Below are positions 1-8,446 of a DNA stretch of 59,578 bases, piece after piece (position 1 is the stretch's first letter; each line of letters begins with the position of its first letter). Under the pieces are notes generated by a model. That model saw only the letters and a list, made by a program, of their open reading frames with translations, ran no database searches and was not told the origin of the DNA. The position numbers and the translations under genes were made by a program. The stretch comes from Saccharicrinis sp. GTDB taxonomy: Bacteria > Bacteroidota > Bacteroidia > Bacteroidales > Marinilabiliaceae. The stretch spans positions 1 to 59,578 of the forward strand of contig JAGXIO010000041.1 in the NCBI GenBank assembly GCA_024635555.1, in the 5' to 3' direction.

Positions 1-304
1 CTTTCACCACAACTTCAGAACGCTTTTCGTTGTAGGCTTGATAGGCCATATAAAACAGGTAGGCAGCACCCAAATATTTAACAATGGAAAAAGCCATGGC
101 CGATTTTTGGATGATGATGGAAACTCCCGTAGCCGCTGCAATGGTATGTATCAAAACACCGCTACAAAGCCCTATCGAAATGGCAATACCGTTGCGCTGG
201 CCTTTGGTAAGGCTTTCGGTAAGCACAAATATATTATCGGGCCCCGGCATCAAAGTGAGCAGTATGGCTGCGCCCAAAAACGATAAGGTGGCACTAAGCT
301 CCAT
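1..304 (-). CDS. LysE/RhtB-family amino acid exporter (3' end cut by window)
   Basis: Translating the minus strand from an ATG at 304 gives about 101 residues running off the window edge. The N-terminus is hydrophobic and carries MPGPDN at about residues 19-24, the signature of LysE/RhtB exporters, followed by a GLCSGVLIHT helix typical of the family. These are inner-membrane exporters of amino acids or derivatives. The start lies only 4 nt after the trpB stop, so it is probably co-transcribed with the trp genes. A role in exporting tryptophan or a related compound is inference from context. The C-terminal half is not visible. Confidence 0.85.
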   Translation of the reverse strand, partial: MELSATLSFLGAAILLTLMPGPDNIFVLTESLTKGQRNGIAISIGLCSGVLIHTIAAATGVSIIIQKSAMAFSIVKYLGAAYLFYMAYQAYNEKRSEVVVK

Positions 305-308
305 TACT

Positions 309-1496
309 TTACAGGTTAAAACGTTTCATGTAAGTACTCATATCCTTATCGCCCCGCCCTGACATGGTGATGACCACCGATTGATTGGGAGCAATATTTA
401 ATTTTGTGAGCGCCACAAAAGCATGTGCCGATTCCAAGGCCGGGATGATACCCTCCAAACGAGTTATTTCCAAAGCAAAATCTAAGGCTTCCTGGTCGGT
501 GGCGTCTAAAAAGATGGCTCTATTCGTATCCTTTAAATGCGCATGTTGCGGACCAATACCGGGATAATCCAGACCTGCCGAAATGGAATAAGGCTCAACG
601 ATTTGCCCATCATCGTCCTGCATTAAAAAAGTCTTGCTGCCATGGATGATACCCACATCGCCCATGGCAATGGTGGCCGCTGTTTCGCCCGAATGAATTC
701 CCAAACCCGAAGCTTCAACAGCTACCAGCCTAACCTGCTCATCATCTAAAAAATGATAAAAAGTACCCGCAGCATTGCTTCCGCCACCCACACAAGCCAC
801 CACATAATCGGGATATTCGCTACCTGTTCTTTCTTTGAACTGCTCCTTTATCTCCTTGCTGATGATGCTCTGAAAGCGCGCAACCATATCGGGATAAGGA
901 TGTGGCCCCACAACAGAACCGATGATATAAAAAGTATCCTCGGGATTACATATCCAATCGCGAAGTGCCTCGTTAGTGGCATCTTTAAGGGTTTGATTGC
1001 CCGAGGTGGCGGCTTTGACTTCGGCACCCAACATCTTCATCCGTGCCACATTGGGCGCCTGACGCTCAATATCGAGTGCCCCCATATAAACCACACATTT
1101 TAAACCCATCAAAGCACATACAGTAGCTGTGGCCACACCATGCTGACCGGCACCTGTTTCGGCAATAATCCTTTTTTTGCCCATCTTACGCGCTACCAAT
1201 ATCTGCCCAATGGTATTGTTTATTTTATGCGCTCCGGTATGGTTTAAATCCTCACGCTTTAAATATACATGGGTATTGTATTTTTCTGAAAGTCGCTTGG
1301 CATAATACAAAGGTGTGGGACGCCCAACGTAATCCTTTAATAATTCCAAATATTCTTTCTGAAACTCCTCTGTGTTAATAATGTCCAGATATACATTTTT
1401 CAGTTTATCGATATTGGGCTGTAACATTTCCGGAATCCACGCACCGCCAAAACGGCCGTACATCCCTTGTTCATCTACGTTATATTTTGAACTCAT
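309..1496 (-). CDS. trpB: Tryptophan synthase beta chain
   Basis: This 395-residue protein has the usual TrpB length. It carries HTGAHKINN with the PLP-binding lysine near residue 90, the GGGSNAAG phosphate-binding loop near residue 237, and EGIIPALESAHA near the C-terminus. TrpB condenses indole with serine to make tryptophan, normally in complex with TrpA. It is the last recognised trp gene here, separated from trpF by 460 bp and followed at once by a LysE-type exporter. trpA is not seen where it would often follow, so it must lie beyond the left edge or elsewhere. Confidence 0.97.
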   Translation of the reverse strand: MSSKYNVDEQGMYGRFGGAWIPEMLQPNIDKLKNVYLDIINTEEFQKEYLELLKDYVGRPTPLYYAKRLSEKYNTHVYLKREDLNHTGAHKINNTIGQILVARKMGKKRIIAETGAGQHGVATATVCALMGLKCVVYMGALDIERQAPNVARMKMLGAEVKAATSGNQTLKDATNEALRDWICNPEDTFYIIGSVVGPHPYPDMVARFQSIISKEIKEQFKERTGSEYPDYVVACVGGGSNAAGTFYHFLDDEQVRLVAVEASGLGIHSGETAATIAMGDVGIIHGSKTFLMQDDDGQIVEPYSISAGLDYPGIGPQHAHLKDTNRAIFLDATDQEALDFALEITRLEGIIPALESAHAFVALTKLNIAPNQSVVITMSGRGDKDMSTYMKRFNL

Positions 1497-1956
1497 TGTT
1501 GATAATTTTTTGACTTTAGTGAATTTGATAAATAAATATTACTGCGCAATTTTATTTTTTTGACCACAGCCTGCCCCGTTCTTTTTCGGGGAATTACACG
1601 AATTAAGCGAATGCTATTTGCTTCGTAAATTTTATAATATTGTCATCATCTAATTTTTGGTGCAATTAGTGCTGTTATGCAAAGCAAGCTCATTTCATTT
1701 TAAATAAAAAGTGTCCTCGCTTCAATTTATTCCCTGTTGCTCCATGATATATTACTGATTGGTTCCTACTGTATATTCCAGTTTTATCAACTCTATAAGA
1801 CTATCAAAATCCAAGCTATTTGTCCCAAAAAAAAGCAATAAGATGGGACAAAAAATTTTATGTTTGATGGTCTTTCATCGTTGTGGATAAGCAATTTTTA
1901 AATTTATTACGACGGTTAAGGCAAATTTCATCTTGTCCAAATACAATTCTTATTTA
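1497..1956. other. Intergenic gap between trpF and trpB
   Basis: This 460-bp AT-rich stretch has no credible gene. It holds one palindromic repeat (1561-1604) shared with the region upstream of gltD. The rest shows no terminator or promoter I can support. Such a gap inside a biosynthetic operon suggests either a second promoter for trpB or a past insertion. Confidence 0.5.
1561..1604. repeat. Intergenic hairpin repeat, copy 1
   Basis: The core CCCCGttctttttCGGGG hairpin is flanked by GACCACAGCCTG on one side and AATTA-ACGAATT on the other. A nearly identical copy lies at 11639-11680, and a partial relative (CCTGCCCCGA...GGGGG) at 7517-7541. Copies 1 and 2 sit 30-65 nt upstream of minus-strand start codons (trpB and gltD). 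Confidence 0.7.
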
Positions 1957-2598
1957 TTACATTCCACCTCTAAAGTTCTCAACAAACTCCCTCACCAGCT
2001 CCACATCTTTCAATGCAGGTAGTTTTTCAAATTTACTGTTGATATCAACAGCATAAATATTTTTGTGCTGCAAATTTAATATATCCTCCACATCATCCAC
2101 TGTAATTCCTCCGCTTAAAAATATAGGTTTGTGGTTGTCGTACTTTTCCAGTATTTCCCAATCGAATTTATGTCCGCTGCCGCCGTAGGCTTTTGTTTTG
2201 GTATCGAAAAGGTAAAAATCGCAGACATCGGAATAAGGTTTCAGCGTGTCGAAATCAAAATCCTCGTCTATCTGAAACGCTTTTATTACTTCCACCCCCT
2301 TTTGCTTTACTTTAATGCAAAGCTCAACAGATTCTTTGCCATGTAACTGAACGGCGTTTAAGCCATTTTTTTTAACAGCCTCGGCTATTTCCTGTTCAGT
2401 TGCATTTACAAAAACACCCGTGCGTTTTATGTGCTGCGGCAGATGAACGATATTCTCCAAAGCAAAATCGAGGCCTACATAGCGAGGTGATTTTGGGTAG
2501 AAAATAAAACCCAGGTAATCCGGCTTAAGGTTGGAAATGGCTTGGATATTTGCGGCATCACGCATTCCACACACTTTTATTTTTGGGATGTGCTTCAT
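1957..2598 (-). CDS. trpF: Phosphoribosylanthranilate isomerase
   Basis: This 213-residue TIM-barrel protein begins with the TrpF signature KVCGMRDAANIQ (Cys near residue 10). It contains NAVQLHGKES in the middle and LSGGITVDDV and YAVDINSKFE near the end, the phosphate-binding end of the barrel. It isomerises phosphoribosylanthranilate to the ribulose form in tryptophan synthesis. Its start overlaps the trpC stop by 4 nt, which suggests translational coupling. The spacing VDINSKFE differs slightly from the common VDVSSGVE but the aspartate is kept. Confidence 0.95.
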   Translation of the reverse strand: MKHIPKIKVCGMRDAANIQAISNLKPDYLGFIFYPKSPRYVGLDFALENIVHLPQHIKRTGVFVNATEQEIAEAVKKNGLNAVQLHGKESVELCIKVKQKGVEVIKAFQIDEDFDFDTLKPYSDVCDFYLFDTKTKAYGGSGHKFDWEILEKYDNHKPIFLSGGITVDDVEDILNLQHKNIYAVDINSKFEKLPALKDVELVREFVENFRGGM

Positions 2599-3386
2599 GC
2601 CCTTTGTTTGATGGCTTCGGAAAAATCAATACAAGCTTGTCCCGGATTGCTGGTGCGCATAAAATTCTCCCCGATTAAAAACCCTTGAAAACCATGCTGT
2701 CGCAACAGCAAAATATCTTCAACCGAATAAATTCCGCTCTCGGATATCTTAACCACATCGGCGGGCATTACGGCGGCCAAATCGATACTTTGCTGCAAAC
2801 TCACCTCAAATGTCTTTAGGTTACGGTTGTTCACACCTACCACATCTACCAAGGGGTTTACAATATCGAGCTCCTCCTTGTTGTGCACCTCCATTAAAAT
2901 ATCGAGCCCTAAATCCTTGGCAAGCTGCGATAGCTCAAAGGCTTCGTCATACGATAAAATGGCTGCTATCAATAAAATGGCACTGGCGCCTATGGCCTTA
3001 GCTTCGTAAATTTGATAGGCCGAAATCATAAAGTCTTTTCGTAAAATGGGTACCGAGCTCACGTTGCGAGCAGCCACCAAATCACTCGTGTTGCCTCCAA
3101 AAAATTCCAAATCGGTGAGCACCGAAATCCCGCTCACCCCTGCCTTCTCGTATAAAGGAATCACCTGTTCAACGGTTGAAATACTATTAATGATGCCCTT
3201 GGATGGTGACTGTCGCTTATATTCCGAAATAATCCCGTTGTGTTTTTCATCTTGCAAGTAGGCCTTTAACGATGGCACCTTTTTACCAAAGAAATCATAA
3301 GTTTTCAGCTTTTCTATGGAAGTATATCCTTGCTGTTGTGCAACTTCAATCTTTTTTTGAGCTACTATTTTATCTAAAATATTCAT
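2595..3386 (-). CDS. trpC: Indole-3-glycerol phosphate synthase
   Basis: This 263-residue TIM-barrel enzyme has ISEYKRQSPSKG near residues 53-64, with the catalytic Lys. It also has VLTDLEFFGG, PILRKDFM, VGVNNRNLKTF and KISESGI, all conserved IGPS motifs in order. It closes the indole ring from carboxyphenylamino-deoxyribulose phosphate. It overlaps trpD upstream and trpF downstream by 4 nt each, a tight block that implies one transcript. It is not fused to TrpF, unlike the enterobacterial TrpCF. Confidence 0.96.
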   Translation of the reverse strand: MNILDKIVAQKKIEVAQQQGYTSIEKLKTYDFFGKKVPSLKAYLQDEKHNGIISEYKRQSPSKGIINSISTVEQVIPLYEKAGVSGISVLTDLEFFGGNTSDLVAARNVSSVPILRKDFMISAYQIYEAKAIGASAILLIAAILSYDEAFELSQLAKDLGLDILMEVHNKEELDIVNPLVDVVGVNNRNLKTFEVSLQQSIDLAAVMPADVVKISESGIYSVEDILLLRQHGFQGFLIGENFMRTSNPGQACIDFSEAIKQRA

Positions 3387-4375
3387 TGTACTTCAATTAG
3401 TGTTTTTAAAACTTTCCTGGCACTTCCCGACAGCAAGGAATCTTTAGCCAGTGCGATAGACTCTTCTATAGATTTACTTTTGTCTATACATTGAATGGCC
3501 ATGGCAGCGTTTATAAATATAGCTGCATTCTGCATTTGGGTGCCGTCGCCGTTTAAAATATCGGTAAATATTTTGGCTGCTTCGGGCACGGTGTCCCCAC
3601 CAAAAATATCCTCTTGCTTCAATCTTTCAAAGCCCAATTCCTCGGGCGAAAAAAGCTGTTCGCCTAAGTTGGTGATAGCTTTAAAATCCCCGGTCAGCGA
3701 AATTTCGTCGTAACCATCCAGGCTGTGAATGATGGCATAATTATTATCCGTATCCTGAAAAAGATATTGATATAATCGTGCCAACTGCAAGCTATAAACG
3801 CCAAGGAACTGGCTTTTAGGAAAAGATGGATTGACCAAAGGGCCTAACATATTAAAAAACGTTTTTAGTCCCAATTCCTTTCTAAAGGGGGCAACTGCCT
3901 TCATCGCGGGATGGAAAAGTGGTGCGTGTAAAAAGCAAATACCCGCCTTGTCGGCTTGTCTTTTGAGGGCATCCTGGTTAGCGGTGAACTGATAGCCCAA
4001 ATACTCCATCACGTTGGACGAACCACAGGCCGATGACACGCCATAGTTACCGTGTTTGGTAACTTTGTATCCGGCTCCGGCCACCACAAAGGAAGATAAG
4101 GTGGAAATATTAAAGGTATTTTTCCCATCGCCACCGGTTCCTACAATGTCGATGGCATCAAACTCCGACAAGTCAATCCGGTGACAAAGTTCCAACAGCG
4201 CATCTCTAAACCCACCCAATTCTTGCACGCTGATGGGGCGCATCATATAAACCGACAGAAAGGCAACTACTTGGGAGTTGTTGTACTTTTCGTGCGCTAT
4301 ATTAATAAGTACCTCCTTGGCCTCTGTCTGGGTAAGCGTTTTATGCTCAAAGAGTCTTTTAAGTATTTCTTTCAT
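3383..4375 (-). CDS. trpD: Anthranilate phosphoribosyltransferase
   Basis: This 330-residue protein has the GTGGDGKNTFNIST phosphoribosyl-pyrophosphate loop near residue 80. It also has KHGNYGVSSACGSSNVME near residue 106 and FHPAMKAVAPFRKELG near 155, the standard TrpD order. It transfers the ribose phosphate of PRPP to anthranilate. It is a stand-alone enzyme with no N-terminal TrpG domain. It couples by overlap to trpC, while 179 bp with a REP-like hairpin separates it from trpG. Confidence 0.96.
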   Translation of the reverse strand: MKEILKRLFEHKTLTQTEAKEVLINIAHEKYNNSQVVAFLSVYMMRPISVQELGGFRDALLELCHRIDLSEFDAIDIVGTGGDGKNTFNISTLSSFVVAGAGYKVTKHGNYGVSSACGSSNVMEYLGYQFTANQDALKRQADKAGICFLHAPLFHPAMKAVAPFRKELGLKTFFNMLGPLVNPSFPKSQFLGVYSLQLARLYQYLFQDTDNNYAIIHSLDGYDEISLTGDFKAITNLGEQLFSPEELGFERLKQEDIFGGDTVPEAAKIFTDILNGDGTQMQNAAIFINAAMAIQCIDKSKSIEESIALAKDSLLSGSARKVLKTLIEVQ

Positions 4376-4431
4376 TTTATTTTAGACTATGAGATTACAG
4401 ATGATGAGATTATAGATTAAAAAGATGATTG

Positions 4432-4542
4432 GATAACTTGCCTCCCGAAACGAGTTCCGGAAAGGTTGGTAGACTTGATTTAGTAAATCAGCTATTTTTA
4501 TGATAGTATTCCGGGTGCGACTTTGAGTCGCGCTCGGAATAC
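4432..4542. repeat. REP-like repeat region between trpG and trpD
   Basis: The block contains CTTGCCTCCCGAAACGAG, which recurs as CTTGTCTCCCGAAACGAG at about 19719-19736. Next to it is a near-perfect hairpin of about 33 nt at 4507-4540, with ATTCCGgGtGCGACT pairing AGTCGCgCtCGGAAT. No gene is present in the 179-bp gap. The recurrence points to a dispersed repeat family rather than a local terminator, since no T-run follows on the minus strand. Confidence 0.55.
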
Positions 4543-4554
4543 CCGCTCAAAATA

Positions 4555-5127
4555 CTAAATGCTTAACCAGTTTGCTATCATTGTTTTACCATGTTCGGTG
4601 AGGATGGATTCGGGATGAAACTGCACCCCTCGCACATCATATTGTTTATGGCGCATACTCATCACTTCTCCTTCGTTATCGCGCGATGTTACTTGGAAAC
4701 ACTCGGGCAAATCCTTTTCGTTTACTGCCCAAGAGTGATACCTGCCGGCATTGAATGTTTTAGGCAAACCCTTAAACAACAGTTCCGAATCGTCGGTAAT
4801 GATGATGGGTGTTGCTACGCCGTGGTAAACTTTGGACAGGTTTACTATGGAACCTCCGAATGCCTCAGCAATACCCTGATGTCCAAGGCAAACGCCCAGT
4901 ATACTTTTGGTGCTGCCGTATTTTTTAATCACTGGAATCATAATGCCCGCATCGTGCGGCACACCAGGCCCCGGCGAAAGCAAAATCTTATCGTATTGGG
5001 CCACATCATCCAAACTAATTTGATCGTTACGAACCACATCTATCGCATAACCCACAATTTCCTCAATATAATGAACCAAATTGTAGGTGAATGAATCGTA
5101 ATTGTCGAGAACTAATATTTTTTTCAT
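4555..5127 (-). CDS. trpG: Anthranilate synthase component II (glutamine amidotransferase)
   Basis: I chose the ATG at 5127 (MKKILVLDNYDSFTYN), because the upstream in-frame ATG at 5163 adds 12 residues not seen in TrpG proteins. The 190-residue product has the class I amidotransferase motifs LSPGPGVP, GVCLGHQGIAEAFGG with the nucleophilic cysteine, and VQFHPESILTEHG with the catalytic His and Glu. It supplies ammonia from glutamine to TrpE. The gap to trpE is 317 bp and filled with repeats. Confidence 0.95.
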   Translation of the reverse strand: MKKILVLDNYDSFTYNLVHYIEEIVGYAIDVVRNDQISLDDVAQYDKILLSPGPGVPHDAGIMIPVIKKYGSTKSILGVCLGHQGIAEAFGGSIVNLSKVYHGVATPIIITDDSELLFKGLPKTFNAGRYHSWAVNEKDLPECFQVTSRDNEGEVMSMRHKQYDVRGVQFHPESILTEHGKTMIANWLSI

Positions 5128-5212
5128 TTTTTTTATTGAGATTATAGAATTTAAAAAAGGCAAAACCTACTCAGAGCCTAATAAACTATTTGATAAGCGG
5201 CACATTTAATAT

Positions 5213-5332
5213 TTATATTTCGGTTAAAACCGATTTGCGTAACACTATATTGCACGGCATGAATACCGTGCCTAGTTATAAAAAGTATTTCTTTAAAATG
5301 GTCTTAATTAGCCCCAGGCTTTAGCCTGGGGT
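5213..5332. repeat. Composite palindromic intergenic repeat, copy 1
   Basis: Three palindromes lie in a row: CGGTTAAAACCG (5221-5232), CACGGCATGAATACCGTG (5253-5270, followed by CCTAGTTATAAAA), and GCCCCAGGCTTTAGCCTGGGG (5311-5331). The same units occur between gltB and gltD (11722-11866) in a different order. This fills most of the trpE-trpG gap. I see no gene in it. Confidence 0.7.
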
Positions 5333-5350
5333 GTTTTGTCGAATAGTATC

Positions 5351-5382
5351 GGGCTTCCTGCCCTCCGGCAGGCGGGTAGCCC
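5351..5382. repeat. REP-like GC-rich palindrome, copy 1
   Basis: A 32-bp GC-rich imperfect palindrome starts GGGCTTCCTGCCCTCCGG and ends CAGGCGGGTAGCCC. A relative in inverse orientation lies at 44214-44244 between hisG and hisD. Both copies sit inside amino-acid operons. Confidence 0.65.
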
Positions 5383-5444
5383 TACTTAATAATGTCATGA
5401 AAATTTATAATTAGAGTTAGTATTCAAATGCCTACCTCTATATT

Positions 5445-6860
5445 TTAAAACTCGGTGGCTAATTCAACTGCTTTTTTGAGTGCCCCCAATTTGTTATTTA
5501 CTTCGGCTAGCTCACTTTCGGGCACGGATTGCGACACCACGCCCGCCCCAGCCTGATAAAATAAGGTGTTGTTTTTACATAGGAATGAACGTATCATAAT
5601 GGCCTGATTAAAAGAACCATCAAAACCCAGCATACCAATACATCCACCATAATATCCTCGGTTTTGATTTTCGTATTTGTCAATCAATTCCATGGCCATA
5701 AATTTGGGTGCACCCGACAGCGTTCCTGCCGGAAAGGTATCGGCCATCACCCTGCATGTGTTGGCATCATCTTTTAACTGGCCTCTAACGTCCGAAACTA
5801 AATGCAAAACGTGCGAATAGTATTGCACTTCTTTATAGGTTTTCACCCTTACTTTTTCGCAATTACGGCTCAGGTCATTGCGGGCCAAATCCACCAACAT
5901 AACATGCTCGGCGTTTTCTTTGGGGTCATTGCTCAATTGCTCGGCCAGCTCCCTATCCTTTATATCGTTGCCTGTACGTTTAAAAGTACCAGCAATGGGA
6001 TTGATGGTAGCCTCACCTTTATCTATGATTAACTGTGCTTCGGGCGATGAACCTAGAATTTTATATCCACCATAATCAAAAAAGTATAGATAGGGCGAGG
6101 GATTGATGTTACGCAGTGCACGATAAACATTAAACTCATCGCCTATATATTTACGTTTAAACTGCCGCGACAGCACAATCTGAAAAACATCGCCTTTAAA
6201 ACAATGGTCAATTCCCTTTTTCACCATGTCGATATATTCCTCATCAGTGTTGTTGGAAACCTCATCGCCATCGGGCTGAAACTTAAAACTGGGTACGGTG
6301 CGGTTGTATAAAAGCTCCATGATGGATACCCATTCGCTCTGTTCGTTTTCCGGCAAATTTTCTATCAGATTGAGCTGATTGGTAAAATGATTAAAAGCGA
6401 GGATATATTTGTAATAATTATATCTCATTTCCGGGATCTCATATTCGGGCGATACCTCATTTTTAAACGTGATAGATTCAAAGTGCTGCACAGCATCGTA
6501 GGATGAATAGCCGAAAACGCCGTTTACTTTGGGCGTGTTTTGGGCACTTACCACGTAAAACATCTTTAAAAAACTATCCAGCTGAGCCGGAACATCTTTT
6601 TCCGAGGGCTTTTCGCCTTTAACCTTTGTGCCACAGGGGAGCATTATTTCCACATTGCCGCGGGTAACTCTGAACTCAGCCATGGGCTCAAAGCAGATAA
6701 AAGATTGCGAGTTATTGTTTCCGTGATAGTCGGAACTTTCGAGTAAAATAGTGCCCGGATACAAATCGCGAAGCTTCATATAAATACTCACAGGTGTAAC
6801 TATATCGGCTATATTGGCCGGTACTCTTTGGGCAGTACTAATAATATTTATTGATTTCAT
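5445..6860 (-). CDS. trpE: Anthranilate synthase component I
   Basis: This 471-residue chorismate-using enzyme carries the tryptophan feedback motif LLESSD near residue 40. It also has the chorismate-binding motifs NPSPYLYFFDYGG, IAGTFKRTG, DLARNDLSRNCE, SGAPKFMAMELID and GGCIGMLGFDG. With TrpG it makes anthranilate from chorismate. It is the first structural gene of the trp cluster and is preceded by a Trp-rich leader peptide and a terminator, so it is likely controlled by attenuation as well as by feedback inhibition. Confidence 0.97.
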   Translation of the reverse strand: MKSINIISTAQRVPANIADIVTPVSIYMKLRDLYPGTILLESSDYHGNNNSQSFICFEPMAEFRVTRGNVEIMLPCGTKVKGEKPSEKDVPAQLDSFLKMFYVVSAQNTPKVNGVFGYSSYDAVQHFESITFKNEVSPEYEIPEMRYNYYKYILAFNHFTNQLNLIENLPENEQSEWVSIMELLYNRTVPSFKFQPDGDEVSNNTDEEYIDMVKKGIDHCFKGDVFQIVLSRQFKRKYIGDEFNVYRALRNINPSPYLYFFDYGGYKILGSSPEAQLIIDKGEATINPIAGTFKRTGNDIKDRELAEQLSNDPKENAEHVMLVDLARNDLSRNCEKVRVKTYKEVQYYSHVLHLVSDVRGQLKDDANTCRVMADTFPAGTLSGAPKFMAMELIDKYENQNRGYYGGCIGMLGFDGSFNQAIMIRSFLCKNNTLFYQAGAGVVSQSVPESELAEVNNKLGALKKAVELATEF

Positions 6861-6891
6861 TGCTTTGTGCTTTGTTTATACCTGTTAGTAG

Positions 6892-6930
6892 AAAAAAAAA
6901 TGGCTTACCGAAGTCTCGGCAAGCCATTTT
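6892..6930 (-). terminator. trp attenuator terminator
   Basis: On the minus strand a 15-bp stem (6930-6916 with 6911-6897) closes a 4-nt loop and is followed by a run of nine T from 6900 to 6892. One position is G-U on the minus strand but A-C on the plus strand, which supports minus-strand function. It lies between the trpL stop and the trpE start. Confidence 0.85.
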
Positions 6931-6964
6931 ATATAAGTTATAATAGCGCAACGTTACACTTCTC

Positions 6965-7018
6965 TTAAATCAGAAAAAGAAAGTGCCAACGCCATGTATT
7001 GTTTATTACTATTGTCAT
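6965..7018 (-). CDS. trpL: trp operon leader peptide
   Basis: The reading frame encodes MTIVINNTWRWHFLFLI and stops at 6965. Two Trp codons flank one Arg codon in a 17-residue peptide, a strong enrichment for this rare residue. A bulged hairpin of about 10 bp (CACUU-U-CUUUU with AAGAGAAGUG, 6985-6957) starts right after the second Trp codon and ends just past the stop. A terminator follows 34 nt later. This is the layout of ribosome-mediated attenuation: a ribosome stalled at Trp codons would free GAGAAGUG. A 5-bp pairing of GAAGU (6962-6958) with ACUUC (6914-6910) could then disrupt the terminator. That last pairing is weak and is inference. Confidence 0.75.
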   Translation of the reverse strand: MTIVINNTWRWHFLFLI

Positions 7019-7042
7019 TTGCTTATTATTTATTAGCGACGT

Positions 7043-7072
7043 CAAATTTTATAATTTTTTTTGTAAAATCAA
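7043..7072 (-). promoter_or_regulatory. Putative trp operon promoter
   Basis: On the minus strand TTG (7072-7070) is followed after exactly 19 nt by AAAATTTG (7050-7043). This is one base away from the Bacteroidota consensus of TTG, about 19 bp and TAnnTTTG. Transcription would begin near 7036, giving a leader that starts about 18 nt before the trpL ATG. Confidence 0.45.
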
Positions 7073-7111
7073 AATTTCATTTGTATTAATACTCTTTTTT
7101 AACCTACAAAT

Positions 7112-7303
7112 TTAAGCGGATAAACTACACAAGGCCTCTTGCACCAATTGTGAGTAATACGATCCCATCTCTTTTTTTACCCATTTATAAAGATCTTCTA
7201 TTTGCTCCTGGTTCAACCACCGGGAGGATTTGATAATTTCCTTACGAAATTGGTAAGGATTTTTCGCTAGACCCAGCAATACTATTTTCTGATGCTCTAA
7301 CAT
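7112..7303 (-). CDS. Small helical protein of unknown function
   Basis: The frame gives a 63-residue protein with predicted helices and alternating basic and acidic residues (KNPYQFRKEIIKSS, EDLYKWVKKEMG). I do not recognise a family. It has no signal peptide or membrane segment. It sits alone upstream of the trp leader, on the same strand, ending about 40 nt before the putative trp promoter. Its codon use looks like that of a real gene and it is not a shadow of a longer frame, but no homology was tested. Confidence 0.5.
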   Translation of the reverse strand: MLEHQKIVLLGLAKNPYQFRKEIIKSSRWLNQEQIEDLYKWVKKEMGSYYSQLVQEALCSLSA

Positions 7304-7516
7304 GAATATAAGTTTAGGTTAATATGATTTTTACTATTCTCAATTTTTGTACGTATTCAATCTCCCTAAGGTTATCTTTTTTTCCATCTTTTTTTCCCAA
7401 ATCAATAAAGCTGATATTTTATTTTTTTGTTGTATATTTCATCTGTTTATAATTGATTTTATTTGCCAGATGAAACTTGCCATTCCGATCATTCCCATAT
7501 GTGAGAAAATTCTCTC

Positions 7517-7541
7517 ATAGCCTGCCCCGACCCTTCGGGGG
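7517..7541. repeat. Partial copy of the CCCCG hairpin repeat
   Basis: TAGCCTGCCCCGACCCTTCGGGGG resembles the hairpins at 1561 and 11639, in the same plus-strand orientation as written there. Here it lies 40-60 nt upstream of a plus-strand gene. The hairpin core is CCCCGacccttCGGGG. Confidence 0.5.
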
Positions 7542-7579
7542 CTCGTTTCATCTTGTTAACCCATACAAAATTTAGTTTT

Positions 7580-8365
7580 ATGCACACACACATGTATCAA
7601 ATAGATGCCTTTGCCGACGAGCTGTTCAAAGGCAATCCGGCGGCTGTAGTAATATTGGCCCACGAACTTAGCCATGAGATGATGCAAAAAATCGCACAAG
7701 AAAACAACCAATCAGAAACCGCTTTTGTTTTACCATCAAAAAATGGATTAGGAATCCGTTGGTTTACAACTACCACCGAAATTGACCTGTGCGGACATGC
7801 CACCCTTGCGGCAGCTTATGTTCTGTTTAATCACGAGGATTTTGAAGGAGATCAAGTTATCTTTCAATCAAAAAGTGGAGTTTTAAAGGTAACCATTGCA
7901 GATGACGCCCTTATACTGGATTTTCCGGTGGATCAAATTAAACAGATATTTGAACTGCCTGAATTAATGAAATTGGATTCCAAACATTTGGTGAAAGAAG
8001 TGTATAAGGGCAATACCGACTTGATGTTTGTGTTAAGTGATCAGCAGCAGGTGGCCGATTATATTCCTAACCTTGATTTGATAAGGAAGCTGGGTACACG
8101 AGGCCTCATTGTTACGGCTCCAGGTGACAAAACTGATTTTGTGTCCCGGTTTTTCGCCCCCAATATAGGCTTAAACGAAGATCCTGTTACCGGCTCCGCC
8201 CACACCACTCTAACGCCCTTTTGGGCAAAGCGTTTAAAAAAGAATAAGCTCACAGCTGCTCAACTAAGCGCACGAGGCGGAGAACTGACGTGCGAATTAA
8301 AGGGAAATAGGGTTTTGATTGGCGGGAAGTGCCATACATTTTTAAAGGGAGAGCTGTATATATAA
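7580..8365 (+). CDS. PhzF family isomerase-like protein
   Basis: I prefer the ATG at 7580 (MHTHMYQIDAFADELFKG) over 7553; an ATG at 7592 is also possible. The product of about 261 residues has the PhzF N-terminal motif QIDAF-DELFKGNPAAVV, a glutamate in NNQSETAFVLP corresponding to the catalytic Glu of PhzF, and the domain-2 signature GLNEDPVTGSAHTTLTPFWAK. PhzF relatives act as isomerases or epimerases on small metabolites. No phenazine genes are nearby, so the substrate is unknown. It appears monocistronic. Confidence 0.9.
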   Translation: MHTHMYQIDAFADELFKGNPAAVVILAHELSHEMMQKIAQENNQSETAFVLPSKNGLGIRWFTTTTEIDLCGHATLAAAYVLFNHEDFEGDQVIFQSKSGVLKVTIADDALILDFPVDQIKQIFELPELMKLDSKHLVKEVYKGNTDLMFVLSDQQQVADYIPNLDLIRKLGTRGLIVTAPGDKTDFVSRFFAPNIGLNEDPVTGSAHTTLTPFWAKRLKKNKLTAAQLSARGGELTCELKGNRVLIGGKCHTFLKGELYI

Positions 8366-8446
8366 TTTATTCTATATCATCCTATGTCGACACCACAACT
8401 AGCATCTTAAATTAACTTTACAATCATAATTAAAACGTAAAACAAT

